Shown here piece after piece: positions 31,401 to 41,156 of a DNA stretch of 64,000 nucleotides; within the stretch, counting starts at the first letter, position 1, and each line of letters starts with the position of its first letter. The stretch lies in NCBI RefSeq assembly GCF_028769735.1, contig NW_026992296.1, forward strand, positions 1-64,000, given 5' to 3'. Below the pieces are notes generated by a model that saw only the letters and a list, made by a program, of their open reading frames with translations, ran no database searches and had not been told where the DNA came from. The translations under genes were made by a program, and so were the position numbers. The DNA is from Zonotrichia leucophrys gambelii. Its lineage: Eukaryota > Chordata > Aves > Passeriformes > Passerellidae.

Positions 31401-31998
31401 TGTTGCAGTGTGCTGTAATAGCCTGTTTTAAACTTCCGGGTCCCTTCCCCAGGTGTGCCAATACCCCTCTTCCTCTTCCCCCCTCGCCCCCTGCTGGGCT
31501 GTCAATAAGTTTTAACATTCCAGCAAGGCGTTGTATGGTTGATCAAGTTCAAAAGATGCCCCTATACCCAGAGGTCATTGGCCTGTCTAGGTGTCACCCT
31601 CCCCTGAGACCCTGCCCCTCTCACCTGGTTGGTAGCTGACCTGCCCCTCCCCTCCCCCTGCCCCGGGAGCTTAAAAGGTGAATCAGACCATGAGGTCGCG
31701 ATTCTGTTGGAGCTGTTGCCAAGATTCAGACCTGTGTGACCATGGAATAAAACTCTGGATATAACCCTCCAGCAGAATCCATCTCCTTTTCCTCCTCACT
31801 ATTCGCCTGAAGCCTTCTTCCTGATGTAAACAGAGTTCCTAACAAGCCTGGACTTGTTCGGCTGCCCAGCTGCAACCACCAGCAAGCTAAAGGTGTCTCT
31901 GGGGTGATACACCACAGCTGCCGCCTTTGGCTCAGCAGCAAGGGTCAGACTGGCCCATGCACCATCTACTTGGTAATATTGGGATTCATATTCCAATA
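31401..31998 (+). repeat. Solo LTR (family r) in P5 pol, TSD GTAGC
   Basis: TGTTGCAGTGTGCTG...CATATTCCAATA, 598 bp. GTAGC is on both sides (31396-31400, 31999-32003), and the pol reading resumes immediately (AATVLLIQEARKLTLG). GGAATAAAACTC (31743-31754) is the poly(A) signal. The 3' end is TA rather than CA, as in the inverted copy at 33661-34256. Confidence 0.9.
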
Positions 31999-32638
31999 GT
32001 AGCAGCAACTGTTCTCCTCATCCAAGAGGCCAGGAAATTGACTTTGGGATGAAAGATAATAGTGTATACTCCACATGCTGTAACCACTGTATTAGGCCAA
32101 AAAGGGAGGCATTGGCTTTCACCGAGGTGTATGCTGAAATATCAGACTGTTATAATGGAGCAGGAAGATGTGGAGTTGAAAGTAACCACAGCAGTAAATC
32201 CAGCCCCAATGCAAGGGGAAGAGCAGCTAACCCATAATTGCTTATAGACAATTGAGCAAGTTTATGCAAGCCAAGCAGACCTATAAGATGCACCCACTGA
32301 AGATCCAGAGATAGAGTTCTTTACAGATGGAAGTAGCTTTGTGCAAGATGGAAAATGAAGAGCTGGCTATGCTGTAGTCACGTCAACCAAAGTAATAGAA
32401 GCTACACCACTGCCCATGGACACTTCAGCACAATGGGCAGAAATAGCACTATGAAGAGCCCTGGAACTGGCATCAGAAAAAAGAGTAAACATATGGACTG
32501 ACTTGATATATGCTTTTAGCATTAGTTCATGCCTATGGAGCCATATGGAAAGAAAGAGATCTATTAACAGTACAGGCATCTCCAATTAAATATAAACAAG
32601 AAATATATGCTCTTCTTGAAGTTATCCAACTGGTCAAA
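31999..32638 (+). pseudogene. P5 RT connection and RNase H
   Basis: Continues P5 pol after the solo LTR: LIQEARKLTLG, TTVLGQKGRHWLSPRCMLKYQ, and the RNase H start EIEFFTDGSSFVQDGK with the first catalytic Asp. The second Asp region is broken (INIWTD-like then a frameshift), followed by the MERKRSIN/YKQEIYALLE region. Several stops. It is cut at 32638 by another LTR and resumes at 34336. Confidence 0.8.
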
Positions 32639-32809
32639 TGTTGCGGCTTGTGTTTATTTCATTGGGTTATTGTTAAATGGTTCATTCTGTTATCCCCCCA
32701 CATTTTCCCCAAATTGGTTTTTCCCTAAGTTGCACACTCCCTTAAACCTGTCCCTCAAGTTATTCCCCTCCCTTCGTTCTAGTCCCTTCCCTGCCTGTCA
32801 AGGTCACCC

Positions 32810-33199
32810 TGTGATGGTGGTCACAGGGGTCTTTGGATGAGGGAAGAGATGAGGATTTGACTCCATATTTCAGAAGGCTTGATTTATTATTTTATGATAT
32901 ATATTACATTAAAACTGTACTAAAAGAATAGAAGAAAAGGTTTCATCTCAGAAGGCTAGCTAAGCTAAGAATAGAAAGGAATGAAAAACAAAGGCAGCTG
33001 TCCCAGACTCTCTGTCCGAGCCAGCTGCCATGATTGGCCATTAATTATAAACATCCAAGATGGGCTAATCAAAAATCCACCTGATGCATTCCACAACAGC
33101 AGACAATCATTGTTTACATTTTGTCCCTGAGGCATCACAGCTTCTCAGGAGGAAAAAAAATCCTAAGGAAAGATTTCTCATAAAAAGATGTCTGCGACA
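32810..33199 (-). repeat. Solo LTR (family f), TSD CACCC/GACCC
   Basis: The minus strand begins TGTCGCAGACATC and ends CACCATCACA, 390 bp, flanked by CACCC and GACCC (one mismatch). Homologous in inverted orientation to the LTR at 37464-37863 (shared AATGTAAACAAT, TCTGCTG and the AATAAATCA region). Confidence 0.85.
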
Positions 33200-33660
33200 G
33201 ACCCTGCCCCTCTTTCCCTGCTTGTCAAGGCAACTCTGCCCCTTTTTCCTGAATGTTCCCTGCCACTGACCCCCTGGGCCAATCCCTGATTGAAACACCC
33301 ACTTGGAAATCCCCTAATCCATGACACCCAATTGGCCCATGTGACCTTTCCCCTCTCCTCCCCCTATCTTGATTGGTCCCACAGTGTTGATGTATGTAAT
33401 CCCCTTGCTCCACCCTTGAAATCCCCCTATTGGTTGATTTTTTGTATCCACCCCTTGGTTTGTAGCTGTATTTAACCCCTTGCACTGAGGTGCTTGGGGT
33501 CCTTCTGCTTTACCCTCTTCACCTGGAATAAGCTTTCCCCATGGAACCTCAAGACAAAGAGCCTCCTCCTTCCACCTTTACCTGGTCCCTGTCATGGCTA
33601 TAACAGTGTGCACTGTAGAGCTTGCAGCTCTTCGGGTTCAGCTGTGGGCAAACCCCAGTT

Positions 33661-34256
33661 TATTGGAATATGAATCCCAATACTACCAGTTAGATTGTGC
33701 CTGGGCCAGTCTGAGCCTCGCTGCTGAGCCAGAGGCGGCTTCTGTGGTGCTTCGCCCCAGAGACACCTTTAGCTTGCCGGTGGTTTCAGCTAGGCACCAA
33801 ACAAGTCCAGGCTTGTTAGGGACTCCGTTTACCTTAGGAAGAGGCTTCAGGCGAAGGTGAAGAGAAAAAGGAGGGATTCTGCCGGAGGGTTATATGCAGT
33901 GGTTTATTCCATGGTTACAGAGGTCTGAATCTCAGTGGGACCTCCAACAGAATGGCGAGCACATGGCCTGCTTCACCTTTTAAGCTCAGGGGGAGGGGAG
34001 GGGAGGGGACAGGTGAGGCACCAACCAGGTGGGGGGGGCGGGGTCTCAAGGGGAGAGGGACACCCAGACAGGCAAACGATCCCCTGGCCTGAGGGGCATC
34101 CCTTGAATTTGACCAACCATACGACGCCTTGTTGGCATGTTAAGCCTGATTCACAGGACTCACTCAGCAAGGGGCGAGGGGGAAGGGGAACGGGTATTGC
34201 CACACCTGGGAGGTGACCTGGAAATCTAAAACAGGACATCACAACACACCGCAACA
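33661..34256 (-). repeat. Solo LTR (family r), TSD CCAGTT
   Basis: 596 bp; the minus strand runs TGTTGCGGTGTGTTG...CATATTCCAATA. CCAGTT occurs exactly on both sides (33655-33660 and 34257-34262). It is the inverted partner of 31401-31998. Confidence 0.9.
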
Positions 34257-34335
34257 CCAGTTCCCAGCTGTTCCCCACTCTTGTTGTGGCTACTGGAGTA
34301 TACAGAGCTACCCTGGGTTCTGGTGGGCTTTGGCA

Positions 34336-34430
34336 GCTAAAGAAATGGCTGTACTACATTGCAAAGCACACTTGTGTGGTGATTCACAAATTCATACAGG
34401 AAATAGACTTGCAGATAAAGCTTTGTGAGA
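34336..34430 (+). pseudogene. P5 RNase H C-terminal end
   Basis: AKEMAVLHCKAHLCGDSQIH followed by a TGNRLADKAL stretch is the end of gammaretroviral RNase H (VAVIHC.GH...N..AD.A). It confirms that 32639-34335 is an insertion in pol. Confidence 0.8.
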
Positions 34431-35130
34431 GGTTACACAACAAGGCAACCTGAGAAAGCTATTTCACTTCCACAGACGTTAGCTCTGGATATAGTCAGGC
34501 AGATTTAAAATTAGCTGCTGTCCTGGTTACAAAAGGAGAGTGCCAATGTGGATGTGACAAACTATGTATTCTACCCCTCTCTACTTCATTTCTGATAAAC
34601 TGTTAATGATGGGTTGTTTGCAGTAACTGCAGTGCAGTGGACACACAACACCTCAGGCTACAAGCTGGGGGTTTAATAAGATAAGGAAGAAGAGGCAAAC
34701 CCTGGGAGGCAGAGTAGTGTTTCCTTTTTTTCACACCAATGACTCAGCTTTGATAACTCCCTCTGGGGAACCACCTGCACAGTCACACTATTCCTGAGGG
34801 GGTCATCTCTGCTAATGGGCCATAATGGACTCAATGGCACCAGCATGAGAGCTGCAATGACTTAGACCATCAAGAACTCCCCAAAATATCCTACGACTCA
34901 TAGTGATACCTTAGAATTTTAGCTTTTTTATTTTTCATATATTTGTAATCCTGTAATTCTTTAGTATGTAACTCTAAACTCCATATAGAGTGTTAGCTAC
35001 TGCTTTCCCATTTTGGTCAGACACAATTCCTCTCTAGACCTGGGAATCAAGGACACCTTACTGTCTCAGGCCCCAAGGAAGGAAACGAAAAGTGAATTGG
35101 GGGGAGCAAACAAGGGGTAAAGTACTTCGT
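34431..35130. other. Unassigned, possibly decayed P5 integrase/env and a PPT
   Basis: No frame with a clear motif. At the right end, GAATTGGGGGGAGCAAACAAGGGG (35095-35118, written here only to show the tract) is polypurine-like and lies just before an LTR-like block. Confidence 0.35.
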
Positions 35131-35339
35131 TGATGCTGTAATTGGAAGATTAACCCCTAATATGCAAATGGACCAAATTTATAAAAGTGACCCGTGACCG
35201 GTTGTCCATTTTTGGATGCAGCCCCTGGGTGTGCTTTGTCTGCCCTAAATGTACCTGAAGGCCCTTGAATAAATATAACTGCTTTTTATTCCCTTAATTT
35301 TGTCTGGCCTCTGTTTTTAGCTAGTCCCAAAAGGCATCA
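35131..35339 (+). repeat. Short LTR-like block (TGATGC...GCATCA)
   Basis: 209 bp with perfect 6-bp inverted ends TGATGC/GCATCA. It has TTTATAAAAG near 35178-35187 and TGAATAAATATAAC near 35267. A polypurine tract lies 13 bp upstream. No duplication found. The order TATA-AATAAA fits a compact LTR; the ends are provisional. Confidence 0.55.
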
Positions 35340-35743
35340 ATAGGATTACATCATTCCATTGTGAAACTCCCTGCCCTGGGGGAGGTACTGAGTATTCCTG
35401 CCTGAACCTGACTGCATATAATCTAGAGGTTTGGGGACTTTGGTCACCACCACCACCAGTGGATGAATCCAGAGGAGGACCAGAACTTCTACAGGACCAC
35501 CACTTCCGACTGAAACCATCACTTCAAGAGGACTGCAACCACCACTTGATAGGACTGTGACCACTACCCTGGCCAACAGGATGTCAGGTTGTACTCAGAC
35601 TTTGTGTGTTTAAGCCAGTTTTCTGTGTATTGTTGCAATTATTGTAATATTTGTATAAAATTGGAACTGACCTGAAAGAGCTCTCAAGGTAGTTGTGTGG
35701 GGTTCATTTCTCCTGCTATTTTGCTTTTGTTTTAGATTAGTAA
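35340..35743. other. Unassigned, leader-like
   Basis: CACCACCA-rich sequence around 35448-35560 gives His/Pro-rich frames but no domain. It sits between two LTR blocks and may be a leader. Confidence 0.3.
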
Positions 35744-36745
35744 TGTAATAGTTGGCTCTCACAATTAAGAGATAGATATTATGTGGATGTGAAAATGCAT
35801 AGTGATGTTATTGTAATATGTCCTCCCATAGTCCTCTTTCCTCTCCCCTTTGTAATAGCCTTAGTAGTCAGGACATTCAGAGAAGGCAGCTTGTTACCAT
35901 GAGGTGCGATGTAACAACACCTGACCTCCAATCAAGATATAAGAAAGTAATATCCACCAATGGATGGCAGAGAAGGAGTTGACTTGTCTCTGTCTCTCTG
36001 GGAGCCTTTCAGGAACCCCAGCCAGCCCCGAGTCAGCAGAGAGTGGGGAGTGGGGGGGCAGCCCCGACACAGCCGACAGCAGGGACACACTCTTTTGTGC
36101 CCTGAGGGTACTGAAGGCAGCTAGGCCAGTCGCCTTTGCAGCAGAAGAGACACTAGAGACATCAGTAAAGGGCCAACTCTTAGCAGGGGTTAATCCAAGG
36201 TTTTATTCTAGGAGTCCTGAAGGAGCCCCTACACCTCAGGGGGCCTCCTGCTGAGAGCCCCGGGAGATGTGCCAAGGTTACATTTAAAGGGAAGTGGAAA
36301 GCAAAAGTAGATAACATTTTACTAACCAATAAGTAACCCTAAGGGATGGATACTGGGGGATAGACATTTAGGACAGCGTATGGGGTAACGCTTGGGGGGC
36401 TGACCCCTGGCCTCTGGCTAATCACTCGATGTCCTGGACCGAACCTACTACATGGAGGGGATGGGATGCTGAGTGATTGACAGAGAGCCAGGGTGGGGAT
36501 TTGGGGATGATCTCAGCAAAGGAAAGGGATTACACAGGTAAAGGGAGGGAGGTAAAATCTGGGATAAACCATTTGGGAAAAATACGGGTATACAAAACCA
36601 AAACTATTACAAAGTACTACAAAGTATAAAAACACACTGCAACATTCACTGGAAAAACTTTGGGAGGGGCTAAGGGTATAAAAGGCGGAGCATCCATTTT
36701 GTAGATGAGCACGTAGCTGATAGTCACAGAAACTCCCAGGGCACA
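35744..36745 (+). repeat. LTR (family p), interrupted by a solo LTR
   Basis: Starts TGTAATAGTTGGCTCTCAC. It resumes after the nested LTR at 36645 with a GGGGCTAAGGGTATAAAAGGC promoter-like region (TATAAAAG at about 36677) and GATAGTCACAGAAACTCCCAGG. It matches the inverted copy at 42521-42955 up to CTCCCAGGG and then diverges, so its 3' end is truncated or replaced near 36745. Confidence 0.75.
35985..36644 (-). repeat. Solo LTR (family q) nested in family p, TSD TTGACT/TTCACT
   Basis: 660 bp; the minus strand runs TGTTGCAGTGTGTTTTTATAC...CAGAGACA. Flanks TTGACT (35979-35984) and TTCACT (36645-36650) differ at one base. The minus strand carries AGAATAAAACC near 36197-36207. Comparison with the uninterrupted copy at 42521-42955 confirms the insertion point. 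Confidence 0.85.
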
Positions 36746-37404
36746 GTGCTCAGCACGGTGGGCTTCTGGTGGACATTCTGTGCGGTAACTTCCAGAGCTT
36801 GCCAGCCACTGCTTGGGAGGGAGTGCTGCCGGTGGCAGTGGCAACTGAAAAACACTGAGAGCGGGGGCATCCTGTGCTAGCCCAGTGGTGTGCAGTTTCC
36901 TAGGCAGGGGGGCTGCGAACAAAGGGCTATATGGAGTCTTCCAGGCAAGGGAGGCAAGAGACCTGTAGCTGGTGAGAAACTACATGCGCACGCATTTGCC
37001 TGCAGTGGTTTGGGGATGCCAAGCGATGGAGCCCAACGGGCTGACCCGGTGGCAGGGTACCCAGGGGCAAGGGGCCGGTGCCGGCAGGACCACTGCTTGG
37101 AGAGAACTGAGTGCACACGGTTTTCCAAGAAGGGACCATGGGGGAGTAGGCAGGCAGGGTTTCCCCAACACACCACGTTGGTTTATGAGTGTCCCCAGAC
37201 TGGGGTGCGGAATCTGCAGTGGCTCCCCTATAAAACCCACCAGCATAAAGCCATGAGACCAGGGCACTGCGTCGGTGGTGAAGGGCCGTGGACAGCAAGA
37301 GAGCTGCCAGCAGTGACTGGGATGGCTTTTGCCAAGTGCAGGGGCACCTGGCAGGACAGGCCCAGTTGTGCAGGGTTTCCAGGCCAGGGACCACGTGGGC
37401 CCAC
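36746..37404. other. Unassigned GC-rich segment with overlapping open frames
   Basis: About 660 bp, GC-rich, with long open frames on both strands (181 codons plus, 182 codons minus). Neither shows a known domain; the composition (Pro/Arg/Gly/Leu) is what open GC-rich DNA gives. TATAAAACCC occurs near 37230 on the plus strand. Confidence 0.35.
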
Positions 37405-38199
37405 TGTGGTAAATTCAGGACTCCCAGACAACTAATCAATATGATTAAGCAGAAGCCATTTATTGTCACAGACACATTTTATGAAAAATCCTTTCCTTAG
37501 GATTTTTTTCGCCTGAGAAGCTGAGAGGCCTCAGAAACAAAATGTAAACAATAATTATCTGCTGCTGTGGAATGCAACAGGTGGATCTTTGATTGGTCCA
37601 TGTTGGTTGTTTTGAATTAATGGCCAATCACAGTCCAGCTGTCTTGGACTCTGAGAGTCACAAGCTTTTGTTATCATTCCATTCCACTTCTTTCTTTGCA
37701 AGCCTTCTGATGAAATCCTTTCTTCTATTCTTTTAGTATAGTTTCTATATATAATTTACTTTTAATATAATATATATCATAAAATAATAAATCAGCCTTC
37801 CGAAACATGGAGTCAACATTCTCGTCTCTTCCCTTGTCCTGGAACCCCTGCAAACTTCCACTATTTATTGTTTACATTATGCACTTATTTATACATTCTA
37901 ACTCTACTGCACACACTGATCATGCATTTCTTATCAGTGCCTTTGCTTGTCCACACATTTTGCATGCACTTCTCAGAATATGTGATCGGTTACAGTCCAG
38001 GTGGCTCACAGCTCTCTGTTATCATCTTCTTGTGGTCTGGGAATTCAGTTTCTTAGCTTCTTATTTCTTATTTTAGCATAGTTTATGTCTTAGAAACCTT
38101 GATAAATTCCAGAGAGCCCTGAAAAATTCTGATAAGAACAGTTACAAGCTAAATGGCTGTTGCACACTGTAGTCTAAGTTGTTCAGATACATTGCTACA
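37405..38199 (-). repeat. 3' LTR of minus-strand class I element P12, interrupted by a solo LTR
   Basis: The minus strand starts TGTAGCAATGTATCTGAAC at 38199, directly after the polypurine tract GAAGAAGAAGGGGGCAT (38200-38216), and ends GAATTTACCACA at 37405. A TATAAATAAG box (about 37886-37897) and AATAAA are present. Without the nested LTR it is about 390 bp. The nested LTR landed exactly in its AATAAA. Confidence 0.75.
37464..37863 (+). repeat. Solo LTR (family f), TSD TTTAT
   Basis: TGTCACAGACACATTTTATG...AACTTCCACTA, 400 bp, with TTTAT on both sides (37459-37463, 37864-37868). AAATAATAAATCAGCC near 37780 is the poly(A) region. Inverted relative to 32810-33199. The last base pair is TA instead of CA. 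Confidence 0.85.
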
Positions 38200-38204
38200 A
38201 TGCC

Positions 38205-38389
38205 CCCTTCTTCTTCTTGCACCAGGCAGACCCTTTTCACTGTATTTTCTATCAAGTGGGTCACCACTTTCATTATGCATGGAATACCACAAAGCAGTAT
38301 AATAATGACTACAAATACTAACAAAGCTATATAAGAAACAAAATATTGATTAGATCTTCTTTGCCATATTGTATAGAGATAGGCAAGAT
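38205..38389 (-). pseudogene. P12 Env membrane anchor and tail (class I), fragment
   Basis: The minus-strand frame has a strongly hydrophobic LLVFVVIIILLCGIPCIM anchor followed by a charged cytoplasmic tail (KVVTHLIENTVKRVCLVQEE) that runs into the polypurine tract. This is the standard 3' end of a gammaretroviral env. Everything upstream is missing because the LTR at 38390 abuts it. Confidence 0.7.
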
Positions 38390-39023
38390 TGTTCTAGGGT
38401 GACACTATGATGCTTGTATCCCCATTCGTGTGTTCTGTTTATGCTGGATATTATGTTCTGTGCCTTCCAGACTGGCTCTGAAGAGTGAATGTCTTGTTTT
38501 GGTTTTGCTATCAGCTGCTCCCCCACGGCTGGTGGGACACAGAGACGGGGCAGTACATAGTGCTGCTTTTGCTTTTTGCTTGGCTTTTCGCTTTGCTCTT
38601 GCTTCTGCTTTGCTCCTGCTTTGCTCTTGCTTTTTGCTTCTGCTCATTAGTTAGTTTAGCTAAGCAGTCCAAATTTTTTCCTGGACTGTTTCTCCTTTAC
38701 CTTTTTTTGGACCTGCTTGAACCTGCTCCAGACTGGGACCTGGGAATACCGAGAGTTTGCACCTTGTGTCTGCAGCAGGTACCCCCAGCACTGGAGGGAC
38801 TGATAACAGAGCAACCACCCCCAAGAGAGACTTTCTGAATTTGTCATCTTTTTTCAGAGTGGTGAAAGACTGCTGTCATCTGGTATTGTTCATTTTGTGT
38901 TCTGGGGAGTGCTGTGCCTGTTAAATAAACAGGTTCTTTCCATTTCTCTCTGAGGAATCCTTCCCAAACCGGTTGGGGGGAGGGGCCATGTGGGTTTGCT
39001 TTCTGGAGCCCTAAACCAGGACA
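38390..39023 (+). repeat. LTR (family n)
   Basis: TGTTCTAGGGTGAC...CCTAAACCAGGACA, 634 bp, with AAATAAACAGG (38921). A GCTTTT/GCTTG-rich simple region lies at about 38563-38640. Homologous in inverted orientation to 44330-45004. The left flank (AAGAT) and right flank (CCCTT) do not match; it separates P12 (minus) from P6 env (plus), so it may mark a rearrangement rather than a simple insertion. Confidence 0.8.
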
Positions 39024-41060
39024 CCCTTTCAGGATGCCAGCAAAACCGTATCACAAATGCTATCGAAAGCTTTACATGGAAAGAAACCAAGGGATTTATT
39101 TATTTCTCATACCCATGTCAACAGTCACTGTTATAACCCATCCAAATTAGGTACCTGTATGTGGACATTCTCAGTTCAGTCAAAGAGAAATCTCCCAGGC
39201 TTTAGGCCTGGGAAACTTAGAGAGGAAGAATGAAAACAATTATTATCTCTCTTTCTATTCATGTTGTTTATAGATATGTATCTTCAGAATGTGCTATTCA
39301 TAGTTCACCAACAGTGTGAAAGGTTTTTACTTTGAGACCAATCAGATTTCACCTTAGCAATCCTGGTTGTAAAAGGATGCTACCTCTTAATAAAGTATCT
39401 CTTTTTCGCCTTCTGTACCATGGAGTAATTTCATCCGTCCCTGACTCAACAGTGTCACCTGGATGCAAAATGGGAAAAAATACTGGACTGTGGAAAACTT
39501 AGGAACAAGTGGTAATAGGTTGGGAAATGAATGTCCAAAGGAGAGACATGGGTTTGTTTCACATTTGTCCTTAAGGGTAGAGTCCAGGATTTGGTAAAAG
39601 AACAATTAGTAAACAAAAAGGCAAAGCCAACACAACAATCTAACTCTTTGTCAACCCCACATCAAGATTTATATACGAAACTTAAACAGCAATTAGAAGA
39701 GGAAACAGAAATCTCAAGACTGGGGAAAAATCTGTTTGTGGAATTGGGGGCAAGAATAAATAAGGAACTTAATATAACCAACTGTTGGGTCTGTGGAGGG
39801 GCTTTGATGACAGAGGAATGGCTATGGAAAGGCAGTAGCTTAGGCCTGGCTGAATTCCTGAAGTGGAACCAGACAAATACACGCGAGGAAAACCAACTAG
39901 AAGGGTGGATTCTAAGTTCAACAGTGATAGGGGAAGAATGTCTCTGGTGCACTGAGAAAAATTTTCTTAATGAAGTAGGAAATACTCTCTGTAAGAGATA
40001 TAAAATTAGCAATTGAACTTTTATGTGGTGGATCCCAGAGGAACCAACTCAGTATTGGACTCGAGGAGAAATGAAAAAGAGAAATTGTAAATATATCAAC
40101 AAAATTGGACTTTTTCAATGTAATGATACAGGCAAAAATCCTTATTTTGGGATCCCAGAAATATCCAAATTTTGGGAAAATATAAATCAACAGAAAAATA
40201 ACTATTGGAAAGCATCAGATGGCTTATTTTGGATATGAGGAAGGAGAGCGTACCCAAGACTCCCCTCTAGTTGGAGAGGGTGTTGCACTTTGGGAATTAT
40301 GCAGCCAGGATTTTTTCTTTTATCAGGACCAAGTGGAGATCAATTAGGAGTGCAAATTTATGAGGATCTAAAAATAAAGAAAAGAGAATTGATTGGAGGA
40401 TTCCAAAAATGGGGAGATGAGGAATGGCCTCCTGAATGCATAGTGGAAACATATGGGCCAGCCACCTGGGCACAAGATGGGAGTTGGGCATATCAAACCC
40501 CAATTTATATACTGAATTGTATTATAAGACTCCACGCAGTTGTAGAAATAATAACAAACAGAACTGCTCGGGCAATGGAATTAATATCAAGGCAACAAAG
40601 CCAAACAAGAGCTGCAGTGCTGCAGTGTATCAGAATAGGTTGACTTTACACTATTTATTAGCTGAAGAAGGGGGTGTTTGTGGAAAAATTAATACATCAG
40701 ATTGTTGTTTGAAAATAAATGACAACGAGGATGCCATCCTGGATATAGCCAAGAATATCAGAAAACTAGCCCATGCACCGGTTCAAAAGTGGGAATCAAT
40801 GTTAAAAACTAGCTGGTGGGATAATGTATTTGGGATAGAATGGTGGAAGAAGCTAGGCTTCTTCCTTTTATGTGCTACAGCTGGTTTGATATTTCTTCCT
40901 TGCTTGATCCCCTGTTTTATTTGGCTAATCACCAGCGTTGTCCAGGGCATGCAAGTGGCAACAATGCCTATGGACCCAAAATTTGCTACATCAGGAGCGA
41001 CTCAAAAGATTGTGGTGTTAAAGAAACAATATGGAAGACCCTTTTGAAGAAGCAAAATTG
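39024..41060 (+). pseudogene. P6 Env (class I), fuller copy
   Basis: Begins at a splice-acceptor-like CCCTTTCAGGATG. The surface subunit is in broken frames: ECPKGETW, then after 39600 WVCGG, EEWLWKG, CLWCTEKNF and NCKYINKIGLFQCNDTG, and later TYGPATWAQDGSW. The transmembrane part (40436-41047) is one 203-codon frame: AVYQNRLTLHYLLAEEGGVC, then a C-X7-CC arrangement (C GKINTSD CC), a coiled segment, WESMLKTSWWDNVFG and a membrane anchor FFLLCATAGLIFLPCLIPCF with tail. A solo LTR at 39160-39457 and several stops (for example 40015, 40236) inactivate it. Confidence 0.85.
39160..39457 (+). repeat. Solo LTR (family g, short form) in P6 env, TSD CCTGTA/CCTGGA
   Basis: TGTGGACATTCTCAG...CAACAGTGTCA, 298 bp. 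The 6-bp flanks CCTGTA and CCTGGA differ at one base. It interrupts env where P3 env is continuous, which confirms the insertion. TTAATAAAGTATC near 39390 is the poly(A) region. Confidence 0.8.
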
Positions 41061-41156
41061 ATTTGAGAAAAAAAAAAGAGCCAATAATGGAGGTTAGAAA
41101 ACAAGAATTACTGCTCAAGCCAAATGATTTATTTATAAAAAAGAAGAGAAGGAGAT

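Larger units (their letters stand above)
32639..34335 (+). repeat. LTR (family t) in P5 RNase H, carrying two nested solo LTRs
   Basis: Starts TGTTGCGGCTTGTG, like the family-t copy at 28542. The end, GGGCTTTGGCA, is followed directly by RNase H codons (AKEMAVLHCKAH). The flanks GTCAAA and GCTAAA match at only 4 of 6 positions, so the duplication is weak. Without the nested LTRs at 32810-33199 and 33661-34256 it is about 700 bp. GGAATAAGCTT near 33525 may be its poly(A) region. Confidence 0.7.

Noticed and set aside
36890..37475. Overlapping 181- and 182-codon ORFs on opposite strands
   Set aside because: No domain, no homolog in the window, GC-rich sequence that keeps both strands open; treated as chance.
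38563..38640. GCTTTT/GCTCTTGCTT repeats as a satellite or repeat-protein gene
   Set aside because: The same simple-sequence block is present in the inverted family-n LTR at 44755-44835, so it is part of that LTR.
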